Below, piece after piece: positions 49,856 through 58,847 of a stretch of 64,000 bases of DNA. The notes below the pieces were generated by a model. That model searched no databases and was not told the DNA's origin. It saw nothing but the letters and a program-made list of their open reading frames with translations. The stretch spans positions 372,001 through 436,000 of the forward strand of contig JAOPKB010000002.1 in assembly GCA_025517485.1 (NCBI GenBank), in the 5' to 3' direction. How positions within the stretch are numbered: position 1 is the stretch's first letter; every line of letters starts with the position of its first letter. The translations under genes and the position numbers were made by a program. The DNA comes from Natronoglomus mannanivorans. Lineage in GTDB: Archaea; Halobacteriota; Halobacteria; Halobacteriales; Natrialbaceae.

Positions 49856-50101
49856 ATGAGAGTCGAGTTCGACCGCGACACCTGCATCGGGATGTACCAG
49901 TGCGTCGCCGAATGGGAGGCCTTCGAGGAGGACAAATCGGCTGGAAAGGCCGTTCTCGAGGACAGCGAGGAGGTCGAGGACGGTCTCTTCGTCCGCGAAG
50001 TCCCCGAGGACGCGGAACTCGACGCGAAGTTCGCCGCTCGAACCTGTCCCGTCGACGCGATCACGATCTACGACGACGACGGCGAGCAGTTGATACCCTG
50101 A
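49856..50101 (+). CDS. [3Fe-4S]-type ferredoxin
   Basis: An 81-residue acidic protein. The cluster ligands are in RDTCIGMYQCVAEW (Cys10 and Cys16, with Met where a [4Fe-4S] protein has Cys) and ARTCPVDAITI near residue 64. Three Cys with CxxMxxC-like spacing is the pattern of [3Fe-4S] ferredoxins that serve as electron donors to bacterial cytochrome P450s. A P450 gene lies about 760 bases downstream, with a regulator between. A partner role is inferred. TATA-like ACTATACC lies about 25-30 bases upstream. Confidence 0.8.
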   Translation: MRVEFDRDTCIGMYQCVAEWEAFEEDKSAGKAVLEDSEEVEDGLFVREVPEDAELDAKFAARTCPVDAITIYDDDGEQLIP

Positions 50102-50125
50102 GTCGCCGTTCTGCCGGCCGTTCTC

Positions 50126-50782
50126 TCAGCGCCCCAGCGCCGCATCCACCAGTTTCGATTCGACCGTCCGGAGCAGCGACGACGCCGTACTCTCAGAACA
50201 CCCTAACTCCGTTGCGACCTCGGCGAGCGCTCCGCTCCGGGGCACGTCGTAGTAGCCGAGTTCGCGAGCCGTCTCCATCGCTTCGAACTGCCGGGCGGTC
50301 AGTCGCCCTGCAAGCGTCTCGGCGCTGCGTTGGTGGTCGCTCACCCGCTCGACCTCGACACCGACGTCGTCGGGAACTCCCTCGAGCAGCCTCGCCAACG
50401 CGTCGGGTTCGCCGAGGATGGTGACGTGAACGGTCTCTCGGCCGGTGTAGACGATCGGCGGCACGATCACGAGGCCGGGTTCATCGAACGCGCCCATCAG
50501 TGTCGCGTCGGCGGCACGAAGATCCATCACGGCGTAGGCGTAGAACGTGTCCTCGTCGACCGGCGTGAGTTCGAATTGGTGGACGACCTCGAGGTCGCCG
50601 GCTACGTCTCGGACGGCCTCGCGGTCGCCGACGATCAACGAGAGGAATCGGACCCGTTCGGTCTCGGGGTCGACGTGCCACGAGAGCAGTTCCTCGCGGT
50701 GAAAGTCGAGTTCGCTCTCGGGTCTGGGGACGGGAAGCTGCATTCGATCCGGAAGGCGGAGTCGTAGATCCGTCGACTGCAT
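50126..50782 (-). CDS. Bat-type HTH transcription regulator
   Basis: A 218-residue regulator. The N-terminal part (about 1-150) is the small-molecule sensing domain of the bacterio-opsin activator family. The C-terminal HTH_10 domain is LTARQFEAMETARELGYYDVPRSGALAEVATELGCSESTASSLLRTVESKLVDAAL. It lies between the ferredoxin and P450 genes and diverges from the latter; a TTTATAG box at 50803-50810 is 25 bases before its ATG and reads as TATAAAG toward the P450 gene. It is a candidate regulator of the P450. Confidence 0.84.
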   Translation of the reverse strand: MQSTDLRLRLPDRMQLPVPRPESELDFHREELLSWHVDPETERVRFLSLIVGDREAVRDVAGDLEVVHQFELTPVDEDTFYAYAVMDLRAADATLMGAFDEPGLVIVPPIVYTGRETVHVTILGEPDALARLLEGVPDDVGVEVERVSDHQRSAETLAGRLTARQFEAMETARELGYYDVPRSGALAEVATELGCSESTASSLLRTVESKLVDAALGR

Positions 50783-50802
50783 ACCGGACGGTCACGGGCC
50801 AC

Positions 50803-50811
50803 TATAAAGAA
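50803..50811. promoter_or_regulatory. Shared TATA element of the Bat regulator and P450
   Basis: ACTATAAAG sits about 25 bases before the leftward regulator ATG and about 55 bases before the rightward P450 ATG. A single AT element could serve both divergent promoters. Confidence 0.45.
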
Positions 50812-50862
50812 TCTCAGTGCTTCGGGACAGAGTCGACGTTCTCTCCCGTCCTCTCTTCGACT

Positions 50863-52401
50863 ATGTCCGAGCCGGACCCACTGCAGCCCGACGATACCGT
50901 GTCGCGGGTGAATCGGGAGTCGACGTCGGAATCGGAATCTGAATCTGAATCTGAATCGAACTCGGAGACCGGCCGCTCGAGCGCCGACCGACCGCCGGGC
51001 CCGCGGGGACTCCCGTTGATCGGCAGTACGCTCTCGATCGCTCGCGATCCGCTCGAGTTCGTCGAATCGGCACGAGCGTACGGTGACGTCGTCGGCTACG
51101 AGGCCTACGGGACCGAGTTTGCGCTCGTCTTCGAGCCCCACGTCGTCGAATCGGTGCTCGTCTCCCGCGCCGACGAGTTCCGAAAGGGCGAGTTCGAGAC
51201 CGACTTCGGCGACCTCGTCGCTCCCGAGGGGGTCGCGTTCACCGAGGGCGACCGGTGGCGTCGCCAGCGACAGCTGTTGCAGTCGTCGTTCACGCCGGAC
51301 CGTATCCGCTCGTACGGTGACGGAATGGTCACCGAAGCACGGACGCTCGTCGACGAGTGGAACGACGGCGAGACGATCGCACTCTCCGAGACGCTCTCGA
51401 CGTACACTCTCAGGGTGCTCACCCGAACGCTGTTCGACCTGCCGCTCGAGGACGACCGCGCTGCGATCGTCAGGCGAGCGGCGACGGCTCTGAACGATTA
51501 CGCCTCCCCTGGACGACTCGCTCTCGAGTCCGTCGTGCCGTCGTGGCTCTCGACCCCCACCGAACGCGAGTACGAGACTGCGATGGCCGACCTCGAGGCG
51601 CTCGTTGACGACCTGGTTGTAGAACGCCGCGCGGCCGACACCACGGGCACGGGTGAGGACCTCCTCTCCGTGCTGGCCGGGGCGGAGTATCCGGACGGTT
51701 CCCGGCTCTCCTCCGAGGAGGTCCGCGATCAGCTCGTCACGTTCTTCTTTGCCGGACACGAGACGACCGCGACGGCACTGACGGTCGCGTGCTGGCTGCT
51801 CGCGGGGAACGCTGCGATCCACGCCGAACTCCAGTCCGAACTCGAGGCCGTCTGCGGCGACCGGGAGCCGACGATGGCAGACCTCGCTCGTCTCGAGTAC
51901 ACCGAGGCCGTCCTCAGGGAGGCGATGCGTCTCTACCCGCCGATCGTGGGCGTCTACCGCGAGCCGCAGGCGGACGTGGTCCTCGGCGGCTATCGCGTTC
52001 CGGCCGGGACGACCCTGCAGCTCTCGGTGTACGGTATTCAGCGCGACGAGCGCTGGTGGGACGAACCGGCGGTGTTTCGGCCGGAGCGCTGGCTGGTGGG
52101 TGGGGATGGAAGTGAGAGAAATGATGCCGACGACGGTGAGCACGAGGCGGGAAGCGAAAACGGCGAGCGGACACTCGAGTCCGACCCAGACCGACCCGAA
52201 TACGCTTACTTCCCGTTCGGAGGCGGCCCGCGACACTGTCTGGGAATGCGGTTCGCGATGGTCGAACTGCAACTCGCGCTCGCGACGATCGCACGTCGCG
52301 TCGAGTTCGATCGGGTCGCCGGAACGGAGACGCTCGAGCCATCACTCGGCGTGACACTCGACCCCGGACCGGCCGAGGTCCGTGTGCGAAAGCACGGCTA
52401 A
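50863..52401 (+). CDS. Cytochrome P450
   Basis: A 512-residue soluble heme monooxygenase. The oxygen-binding helix is FFFAGHETTATALTVA near residue 295, the ExxR is EAVLREAMRLYPPI near 347, and the heme loop is FPFGGGPRHCLGMRFA with Cys459. The N terminus has a Ser/Glu repeat (ESESESESESNSE) before PPGPRGLPLIGSTLSI. An acidic insert of about 30 residues precedes the heme loop. Architecture resembles class CYP102/CYP174-like enzymes from halophiles, but without a reductase domain. Electrons probably come from the nearby ferredoxin. The substrate is unknown. Confidence 0.92.
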   Translation: MSEPDPLQPDDTVSRVNRESTSESESESESESNSETGRSSADRPPGPRGLPLIGSTLSIARDPLEFVESARAYGDVVGYEAYGTEFALVFEPHVVESVLVSRADEFRKGEFETDFGDLVAPEGVAFTEGDRWRRQRQLLQSSFTPDRIRSYGDGMVTEARTLVDEWNDGETIALSETLSTYTLRVLTRTLFDLPLEDDRAAIVRRAATALNDYASPGRLALESVVPSWLSTPTEREYETAMADLEALVDDLVVERRAADTTGTGEDLLSVLAGAEYPDGSRLSSEEVRDQLVTFFFAGHETTATALTVACWLLAGNAAIHAELQSELEAVCGDREPTMADLARLEYTEAVLREAMRLYPPIVGVYREPQADVVLGGYRVPAGTTLQLSVYGIQRDERWWDEPAVFRPERWLVGGDGSERNDADDGEHEAGSENGERTLESDPDRPEYAYFPFGGGPRHCLGMRFAMVELQLALATIARRVEFDRVAGTETLEPSLGVTLDPGPAEVRVRKHG

Positions 52402-52493
52402 TCGTGAGGGGTGCGTCACTCGAGGTCGGGGCCGGGAGACGACACGGAGACGCTTCCCGCCGATCGAAAAAACCGCTGGTGACTGGGCTCTGA

Positions 52494-53408
52494 CTACGAA
52501 ATCTTCTCGTACTGCTCGGAGAGCTTGTCCGCCGCCTCGCCGAGCTGGTTGCGTTCGTACTCGGTGAGGTCCCACTCGACGATCTCCTTGATCCCGTTCG
52601 AGCCGAGTTTGACGGGGACGCCGAAGGCCGTGTCCTCCTGTCCGTACTCGCCCTCGAGTTTCACGCTCGCGGGCAGCACTTCGCCCGTATCGCGCAGGAC
52701 GGCTTCGACCATGTGACCGACGCCCGTCGCGGGACCCCACTCCGTCGCGCCTTTCTTCTCGATGACGTTCATCGCGCTCGTCTGCAGTTCCTCTAGGAGG
52801 TCTTCTTTCTCGTCGTCGGAGAACTCGGGGTCCCGACCGTCGACGCGGACCTTCGAGAAGACGGGGACCTGGGCGTCGCCGTGTTCGCCGAGAATGGTCG
52901 CCTCGACGTTCTGGACGGGTGCGTCGAAGCGCTGGGAGATGACGTAGCGGAATCGGGCGGAATCGAGGCGACCGCCGAAGCCGATCACTTGCTCGCGAGC
53001 GCGGTCACCGGTCTCGTAGAGGTGGCGGTTGAGCAGGTCGACGGGGTTCGAGGTCGTGATCGTGACGAAGTCGTCGTTGTACTCGGCGATCGAGGAGCCG
53101 ATATCCTCCATGATCGGCGCGTTGTCGCCCGCGAGATCGATTCGAGTCTGGCCGGGCTGGCGCGGGATGCCGGCCGTGATGACGACGACGTCCGATCCCT
53201 CGGTGTCCTCGTAGCCGCCCTGCCGGATGACGGTGTTCGAGTCGTAAGCCGCCCCGTGGTTCGTGTCGGCCGCCTGGCCGATGGTGTCGTCCTCCTTGTC
53301 CGGAATGTCGACGAAGACGAGTTCGTCGGCGATATCCCGAAGTGCGATGTTGTACCCTGCCGCGGCGCCGACCGTTCCGGCCGCGCCGACCACGCTAACT
53401 TTCGTCAT
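52494..53408 (-). CDS. mdh: Malate dehydrogenase
   Basis: A 304-residue LDH-like malate dehydrogenase of the citric acid cycle. The NAD site is [22 protein letters not shown], the substrate loop is [21 protein letters not shown] with Arg selecting for malate, and the catalytic His is in [16 protein letters not shown]. The ending [19 protein letters not shown] matches haloarchaeal enzymes. The length fits the halophilic tetrameric form. It is a single gene, divergent from the following LOG-like gene. Confidence 0.93.
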   Translation of the reverse strand: MTKVSVVGAAGTVGAAAGYNIALRDIADELVFVDIPDKEDDTIGQAADTNHGAAYDSNTVIRQGGYEDTEGSDVVVITAGIPRQPGQTRIDLAGDNAPIMEDIGSSIAEYNDDFVTITTSNPVDLLNRHLYETGDRAREQVIGFGGRLDSARFRYVISQRFDAPVQNVEATILGEHGDAQVPVFSKVRVDGRDPEFSDDEKEDLLEELQTSAMNVIEKKGATEWGPATGVGHMVEAVLRDTGEVLPASVKLEGEYGQEDTAFGVPVKLGSNGIKEIVEWDLTEYERNQLGEAADKLSEQYEKIS

Positions 53409-53571
53409 ACCACGTACTCATCCGCCCGTCAGGGCGTTAAATCCGTCGGTACCCCCGTATTCGAACAGTTCGACGAGGTTTGATACGTCGATCGTCGAAC
53501 GCCTGTGGCGACCACGCCGTATCCCGAAGTACCGAACCGTTATGGCGACTCGAGGCCCGTCCTCGAGTACG

Positions 53572-54057
53572 ATGCGCGTCAGTATCATCGGCGGCGGGAC
53601 GATCACCGATGCCGAAACGGCGGTCGCGGTTGCGGTCGGCAGGGAACTCGGTGAACGCGGACACACCGTCGTCTGCGGCGGGCTCGGCGGGACGATGGAG
53701 GCGGTCTGTCGCGGCGCCAAAGCCGCGGGTGGCGAGACGATCGGCATCCTCCCGCTCGAGGACCGCGAGGCGGCCAACGAGTACGTCGACACCGCCATTG
53801 CGACCGGCATGGGACACGCCAGGAACGCGCTCGTCCCGCTGAACGGAGATGCGGTGATCGCCCTCTCCGGCGGACCCGGAACCCTCTCGGAGATCGGATT
53901 CGCGCTCGTCTACGGCCGTCCCGTCGTCGGGATCGATACCCACGACGTTCCCGACCTTGACCTCGAGATCGAACTCGTCGAGACACCGAAGGCAGCGGTC
54001 GACGCACTCGAGCGGGCGGTCGACGGTAGCGATTGCGACCACGAACGCGAGTCCTGA
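53572..54057 (+). CDS. LOG/TIGR00725-like nucleotide-binding protein
   Basis: A 161-residue Rossmann-fold protein. It begins VSIIGGGTITDAETAVAVAVGRELGERGHTVVCGGLGGTMEAVCRGAKAAGG and contains VIALSGGPGTLSEIGFALVYGRPVVGI. The GGxGTxxE motif marks the LOG/DprA-like group, in which related enzymes remove phosphoribose from nucleotides; TIGR00725 members are uncharacterised. The ATG at 53572 is exactly where the first strand begins. Confidence 0.82.
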   Translation: MRVSIIGGGTITDAETAVAVAVGRELGERGHTVVCGGLGGTMEAVCRGAKAAGGETIGILPLEDREAANEYVDTAIATGMGHARNALVPLNGDAVIALSGGPGTLSEIGFALVYGRPVVGIDTHDVPDLDLEIELVETPKAAVDALERAVDGSDCDHERES

Positions 54058-54143
54058 GCCCGAGTCCTGACCTCGCTCCCGACGTGAACCGATTCGGATC
54101 CGGAATCGGTACCGACTTCTCCGTTTCGTCACTCGAGGTTCCT

Positions 54144-54590
54144 ATGACCGGTCACGACGACACGTCCGCGGACGCGGACGCGGACCCGTACACGATCCGC
54201 GAGCAACTCCCCAGCCCCGAGACCTTCGCTGCACTCCGCGAGGCCGCCGGCATGCCACCCCGGTCGCTCGAGGGACTCGAGCGCGGCCTTCCGAACTCCC
54301 TGTACGGCGTGATCGCGGTCCACGACCCGACCGACGAAATCGTCGGTATGGGCCGGATCGTCGGCGACGGCGGCGCAGTCTACCAGATCAGCGACATGGC
54401 CGTCCATCCGGACCACCAGCGCCGCGGGCTCGGCACGCGAATCATGGCCGCACTCGAGACGTACCTCGAGGAGACGGCGCCGCCGGACGCCTACGTGAAC
54501 CTCGTGGCCGACGTCGACGGGTTCTACGAACGATTCGGCTACGAGGAGACCAGACCCGCGTCGAAGGGGATGTATCGACGGACGGAGTGA
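54144..54590 (+). CDS. GNAT family N-acetyltransferase
   Basis: A 148-residue enzyme. The conserved core is LYGVIAVHDPTDEIVGMGRIVGDGGAVYQISDMAVHPDHQRRGLGTRIMAALETYL, with acetyl-CoA loop RRGLGT, and VNLVADVDGFYERFGYEETRP near the end. It is similar to YjdJ/YwnH-like small-molecule acetyltransferases. The N terminus is acidic (DDTSADADADP). The substrate is unknown. Confidence 0.87.
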   Translation: MTGHDDTSADADADPYTIREQLPSPETFAALREAAGMPPRSLEGLERGLPNSLYGVIAVHDPTDEIVGMGRIVGDGGAVYQISDMAVHPDHQRRGLGTRIMAALETYLEETAPPDAYVNLVADVDGFYERFGYEETRPASKGMYRRTE

Positions 54591-54716
54591 GCGTTCGACC
54601 CACTTTCCGCTTTCCCGTCGGTCGACTGCCGGACGGTTCGCACGCGTCGTGTGGTTCCGGTCACGACCACTGCCCGCTTCGCAGGTTTTTCGACGCTCGG
54701 CTACGTCTAGTCGAGC

Positions 54717-55511
54717 ATGAGCGATTTCGACAAGGAAGCCGAACGCGAGAAGCTTCGAGAGAAGTACGAACGCGACAAGGCCGACCGGGAGGCGACCCAG
54801 CACATGAGCGACCTCCTGTTGAAGGGGGCGACGATGACTAACACCCACTGTGGCGTCTGTGGCGATCCGCTGTTCAACCAGGACGGCACCACGTTCTGTC
54901 CGTCCTGTCACGGCAGTCCCGGCGCCGTGGAGGGACAGGGTGGTGTTCCACAGCAGGGTGGCGTACCACAGGGCGGTGCGAACACGAGCGCAGAAACAGA
55001 CGCAGGCACATCAGCCGAGGCCGAGGCCGACGCCGGTGTCGATACGACTGGTGGTGCTGGTACCACCGATGCCGACGCCAACGTCGACACCGACACCGCC
55101 GCTTCGGGTCGAACCCAGAGCCAGGCCGATTCATCGGCGACCGACCGGTCGGCTCCCGAACGAGCGACCGCCGACTCGAGTGGCACACAGATCGACGTCT
55201 CCTCGCCGTCCAGCGGTTCCCAGCCGTCGGAATCGACTCGAGATTCCACGGCCGGGACGGCTCCCGACGAGTCGATCCCATCGCGGTCGAGTGCGAACGC
55301 GGAGCCGAGTACGGATGCGAACGCCGGACGACCCCCTTCGAACACGACCGCACCCCGCTCGTCGGGCGACCTCGCCGATACCCGGGAGGCACTCCGGGGA
55401 ACGCTCGAGTACTTCTCGCAAGAAGCGGCGACGACGGACGATCCGCGCTACGCGAAGGAGTGTCTCGAGGCGGCCCGTGAGGCGGCGGAGACACTCGCGG
55501 CGTTGCGGTGA
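54717..55511 (+). CDS. Sjogren/scleroderma autoantigen 1 (p27)-like zinc protein
   Basis: A 264-residue protein. The N-terminal domain is DFDKEAEREKLREKYERDKADREATQHMSDLLLKGATMTNTHCGVCGDPLF, then TTFCPSCHG, the helical segment plus zinc ribbon of the p27 autoantigen family found in archaea and animals. About 140 Ala/Thr/Ser/Asp-rich residues follow, ending in a helical C terminus (LRGTLEYFSQEAATTDDPRYAKECLEAAREAAETLAAL). The function in archaea is not known. Confidence 0.84.
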   Translation: MSDFDKEAEREKLREKYERDKADREATQHMSDLLLKGATMTNTHCGVCGDPLFNQDGTTFCPSCHGSPGAVEGQGGVPQQGGVPQGGANTSAETDAGTSAEAEADAGVDTTGGAGTTDADANVDTDTAASGRTQSQADSSATDRSAPERATADSSGTQIDVSSPSSGSQPSESTRDSTAGTAPDESIPSRSSANAEPSTDANAGRPPSNTTAPRSSGDLADTREALRGTLEYFSQEAATTDDPRYAKECLEAAREAAETLAALR

Positions 55512-55523
55512 GCCGTTCGGACT

Positions 55524-55805
55524 TTATTGGCTCTTCTTCCGCCACGACGGCGACTCAGCCCCGACGACGACCCAGAACAGTAACCCCACCAGCAGCGTCG
55601 CGGTTGCGCCGGCACTCACTCGCCACGTCACGCCGTCGAAAACGAGCGCCGCGATCCACGCGAGTGCGACGACGACCAGCCAGACGCCGACCTCGAGTCC
55701 GAGCTCCCGTCGAACGGATTCCCCTTCGAGTGCTCGCGTGATCGGTCCCCGCCGTGACTCGCGTGCCTCGCTGACCGATCGCTCGTCGTCACTGTCACTG
55801 GCCAT
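55524..55805 (-). CDS. Small two-helix membrane protein
   Basis: A 93-residue protein with a charged N terminus (about 1-38) and two membrane helices (GLEVGVWLVVVALAWIAALVF and ATATLLVGLLFWVVVGA). It begins inside the end of the hef gene, overlapping by 11 bases, which suggests coupled translation. It is not recognised further; it may simply be cotranscribed with hef. Confidence 0.68.
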   Translation of the reverse strand: MASDSDDERSVSEARESRRGPITRALEGESVRRELGLEVGVWLVVVALAWIAALVFDGVTWRVSAGATATLLVGLLFWVVVGAESPSWRKKSQ

Positions 55806-58314
55806 CGTACTCGCTTCCGATGACCTCGCGCATCCGCTCGGCGGTCACCTGCCCGACGCCCTTCGCCTCTTGTAACTCCTCTTCGCTTGCGATCATCACC
55901 GCCTCGACGGTGCCGAACTCCTCGAGCAGCGATCGGGCCGTCACGGGACCGATCTCGGCGATCGAGGAGACGACGTACTCCTGTTGCTCGCCGAGGGTCT
56001 TCGACTGTTTCTCGCCGTGGACGCTGACCTCCCTGTCTGCGGTCTGCTGTTCGCGGCCTGCGATCACGGCCAGCAGTTCGGTGGTGTCGGCTTCGCTCTC
56101 GGTTCGCAGCACCGACGCGCCGAAGTCGACCGCCAGACTCGAGAGCGCGCCGCGAACGGCGTTGGGGTGGATGTCCCGCTGTTCGTACAGCCCCTCGCCC
56201 TCGACGACGACGATGGGCCGAGCGTAGTGGCGAGCCATGTCGCCGACCTGCTCGAAGATCGAGCGTTCGCTGCCGACCAGCGAGTCGACGAAGTCCGCGA
56301 CCGACTTGCGCTCGACAGCGACGCGATCCGAGCAGATGTAGTCGCCGACGTCGAGGGTCTCGAGGCGGATCTCGATCTCCTCGCGCCGGGAGAGGTCACG
56401 GGCGATGTTGGCGTCCATCTCGCGCTGGTCGGCGACGATCTCGATGGTGTCGCCCTCGGCGCTCGGGACGTGGGTTTCGACGCCCTCGTCTTCGTTGCCG
56501 TTTCCGTCTCCGTCTCCGTCTCCGTCTTCGTCGTCCGCACTGTCTCCCTCACCCGACGCGTCCGCGGCAAAGTCCTGCAATCCGGGCTGATTCGAAACCC
56601 CCTCGCTTCCACTGGAAGACTTACCCTCTGCAGGCGATTTTCCGCTCTTCCGTTCTACTTTCGCCGTGCTTTCTCCTTCGGCGTTTTCGCCGTCACCCTC
56701 GAACGCCGCGAGCGACTGCTGTGGGGCCTCGAGTTCGGACTCGAGTTCGCTTGCCATTCCTTTCAGCTCTCGAAGCTCGCTTTCCATCTCCTTCTCGCGT
56801 CGCCGGGAGATCCAGAAGTACGCCTCGTCGCGGGTGTCTTCGGCCATCAGGACGACGACTCGTCCCTCCGATTGGCGGCCGGTTCGACCCTTGCGCTGGA
56901 TCGATCGGATCGCCGTGGGGACGGGCTCGTAGAAGAGCACGAGGTCGACCTCCGGAACGTCCAGCCCCTCCTCGGCGACGGAAGTCGAGACGAGCACCTC
57001 GAACTCGCCGCCGCGGAACTGGTCGAGCACCTCCTGTTGTTGGTTCTGGGTCATCCCGTCGCTCCCTTCGCGGTCGCCCTGCCCGACGAACCGTTTGGCG
57101 TCGAAACTCGTGTTCAGAAACTCCGTCAGCGCCTCCGCGGTGTCTCGCGATTCGGTGAAGACGATCACCCGCTCGCCGCCCTCGAGACCCAACGTCTCCG
57201 CCAGCAACATTCGCGTCTTGCGGTACTTGGGGTGGAGCTGGTCGAAGGACTCTGCCTTGCGCATCGCTTCCCTGACGCGAGGATCGGACACCAGCCGCTG
57301 GCTGGCCTTCGACGCACCCGAGGAGCGGGCCTGGTTGCGCTGGCGGTCGAAGTACAGACAGACCGCCTCGACGCTTTGCGTCTCGACGAGGGTGACCGCC
57401 TGGCGGAGTTTCATCACCTCCGCGTGGACGGACATCCCCTTGAACCCCTCCGACTGGTCGTTGTTGATCAGCTTCTGTAACTCCGCGCGCATTCGGTTGA
57501 GGTCCTTCTGGGACTGGTCGGGCTGGGTCGACCTCGCGACACCCAGCTCTTTGAGCTTCTCGAGGCGGTCCGTGATCACCTCGTTCAACGCGTCGCGGAT
57601 CTCGATGACCTCCTCGGGGAGGTCGATGCGCTCCCACTCGACGTCGGTGTCGTGGGTAAACTCGTCGACGTCGGCGTCCTCCTCGGTCATCACCTCGACC
57701 TCCTGGAGACCGAGGTTCTCACAGACCTCGAGGATGGCTTCCTCGTCGCCGCCGGGCGAGGCGGACATGCCGGTGACCAGCGGCCGGTCGGCGTCGGCGT
57801 GGTAGCGCTCGGCGATGTAGTTGTAGGCGTAGTCGCCGGTGGCGCGGTGGCACTCGTCGAAGGTGATGTGAGTGACGTCCGAAAGGGAGATTCGGCTCCC
57901 GACGAGGTCGTTTTCGATGACCTGCGGGGTCGCCATGATCACCGTCGCTTCGTCCCACATCGCGGCGCGGTCGTCCGGGCTCACGTCGCCGGTGAAGACG
58001 ACGATCTCCTCGTTGGGTATCTGGAGTGCCTCGCGGTAGAAGTCGGCGTGTTGCTGGACGAGGGGTTTCGTCGGTGCGAGCATCAGGGACTTCCCGCCCA
58101 CTTCGTCGAGTCTCCGGGCGGTGACGAGCAGGCTCACCGTCGTCTTCCCCAGTCCGGTCGGAAGACAGACGAGGGTGTGGTGGTTTGCGGCGGTGCCCGC
58201 GAGTTTTAGCTGGTAGAGTCGCCGCTCGAGAAAGTCCGGCTGTAGCAGTGGGTGGTCGATGGAGGGGATTCCTTCTCCTTCCCCTTCACCGTCACCGTCG
58301 TCCGTCGCGGCCAT
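55795..58314 (-). CDS. hef: Hef helicase-nuclease
   Basis: An 839-residue fork-processing enzyme (archaeal FANCM/XPF relative). The helicase half has Walker A LVCLPTGLGKTTVS near residue 45, DECH in ITFDECHRATGDY near 150, and motif VI VEVLVSTSVAEEGLDVPEVDLV with IQRKGRTGRQ near 455-495. An acidic linker of about 110 residues (DGDGDGDGNGNEDEG) separates it from the XPF nuclease (GDYICSDRVAVERKSVADFVDSL, near residue 665) and a C-terminal helix-hairpin-helix pair. The ERK-type nuclease triad appears intact, so both activities are predicted. Confidence 0.93.
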   Translation of the reverse strand: MAATDDGDGEGEGEGIPSIDHPLLQPDFLERRLYQLKLAGTAANHHTLVCLPTGLGKTTVSLLVTARRLDEVGGKSLMLAPTKPLVQQHADFYREALQIPNEEIVVFTGDVSPDDRAAMWDEATVIMATPQVIENDLVGSRISLSDVTHITFDECHRATGDYAYNYIAERYHADADRPLVTGMSASPGGDEEAILEVCENLGLQEVEVMTEEDADVDEFTHDTDVEWERIDLPEEVIEIRDALNEVITDRLEKLKELGVARSTQPDQSQKDLNRMRAELQKLINNDQSEGFKGMSVHAEVMKLRQAVTLVETQSVEAVCLYFDRQRNQARSSGASKASQRLVSDPRVREAMRKAESFDQLHPKYRKTRMLLAETLGLEGGERVIVFTESRDTAEALTEFLNTSFDAKRFVGQGDREGSDGMTQNQQQEVLDQFRGGEFEVLVSTSVAEEGLDVPEVDLVLFYEPVPTAIRSIQRKGRTGRQSEGRVVVLMAEDTRDEAYFWISRRREKEMESELRELKGMASELESELEAPQQSLAAFEGDGENAEGESTAKVERKSGKSPAEGKSSSGSEGVSNQPGLQDFAADASGEGDSADDEDGDGDGDGNGNEDEGVETHVPSAEGDTIEIVADQREMDANIARDLSRREEIEIRLETLDVGDYICSDRVAVERKSVADFVDSLVGSERSIFEQVGDMARHYARPIVVVEGEGLYEQRDIHPNAVRGALSSLAVDFGASVLRTESEADTTELLAVIAGREQQTADREVSVHGEKQSKTLGEQQEYVVSSIAEIGPVTARSLLEEFGTVEAVMIASEEELQEAKGVGQVTAERMREVIGSEYDGQ

Positions 58315-58523
58315 TGCCCACGGTTCGTCGCCGCGGCGGTTAAGCGTTGGCGAACCGTGGTGAAAGTGATCCGCGACCGGTCAGGGGCTTCTCAGTTGGG
58401 TGGTGGAGAAGGTACTACTCGATCGTTCGGTCGTGGTGCTCGAGACCGTCGAATCGCCCCAGACGTCGGGACTCGAAGGTGGTGTTCGGCCCCTGTCCGG
58501 GCATCCGTGTCCATGTTTCGACC

Positions 58524-58751
58524 TCACTGCTCGACGCGCTCGCCGGCGAACCGCGTCCGCACGTGACGGACTCCGCTTATGAGTGCCGTGAACACGGCTG
58601 CGACCGCGATGGCGAACAACCACCCCAGGACGAGCGACGGAAGGAGGTCGCCCGTGGAGACGTACGCTGCGACGATTCCGAGCACCATACTCGCAGCGAC
58701 GAAGATCCGCCACAGGCTGCGGGTGTCCAGTTCGGACACTCGATCGAACAT
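58524..58751 (-). CDS. Small two-helix membrane protein
   Basis: A 75-residue protein with two membrane helices: WRIFVAASMVLGIVAAYVST and LVLGWLFAIAVAAVFTALISG, and a basic C terminus. It is not recognised beyond that. A strong TATATAT element at 58771-58782 lies about 25 bases before the ATG. The surrounding 200-base gaps hold no other gene. Confidence 0.65.
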   Translation of the reverse strand: MFDRVSELDTRSLWRIFVAASMVLGIVAAYVSTGDLLPSLVLGWLFAIAVAAVFTALISGVRHVRTRFAGERVEQ

Positions 58752-58847
58752 TGGAGGGAATTGGAACCGGGCAGATATATAGCTACGTGGCGCTCTCTCG
58801 GCCTCGAGTGAGTCGGTGACGACCGTCGAAATCGACCGTGAGACGGC

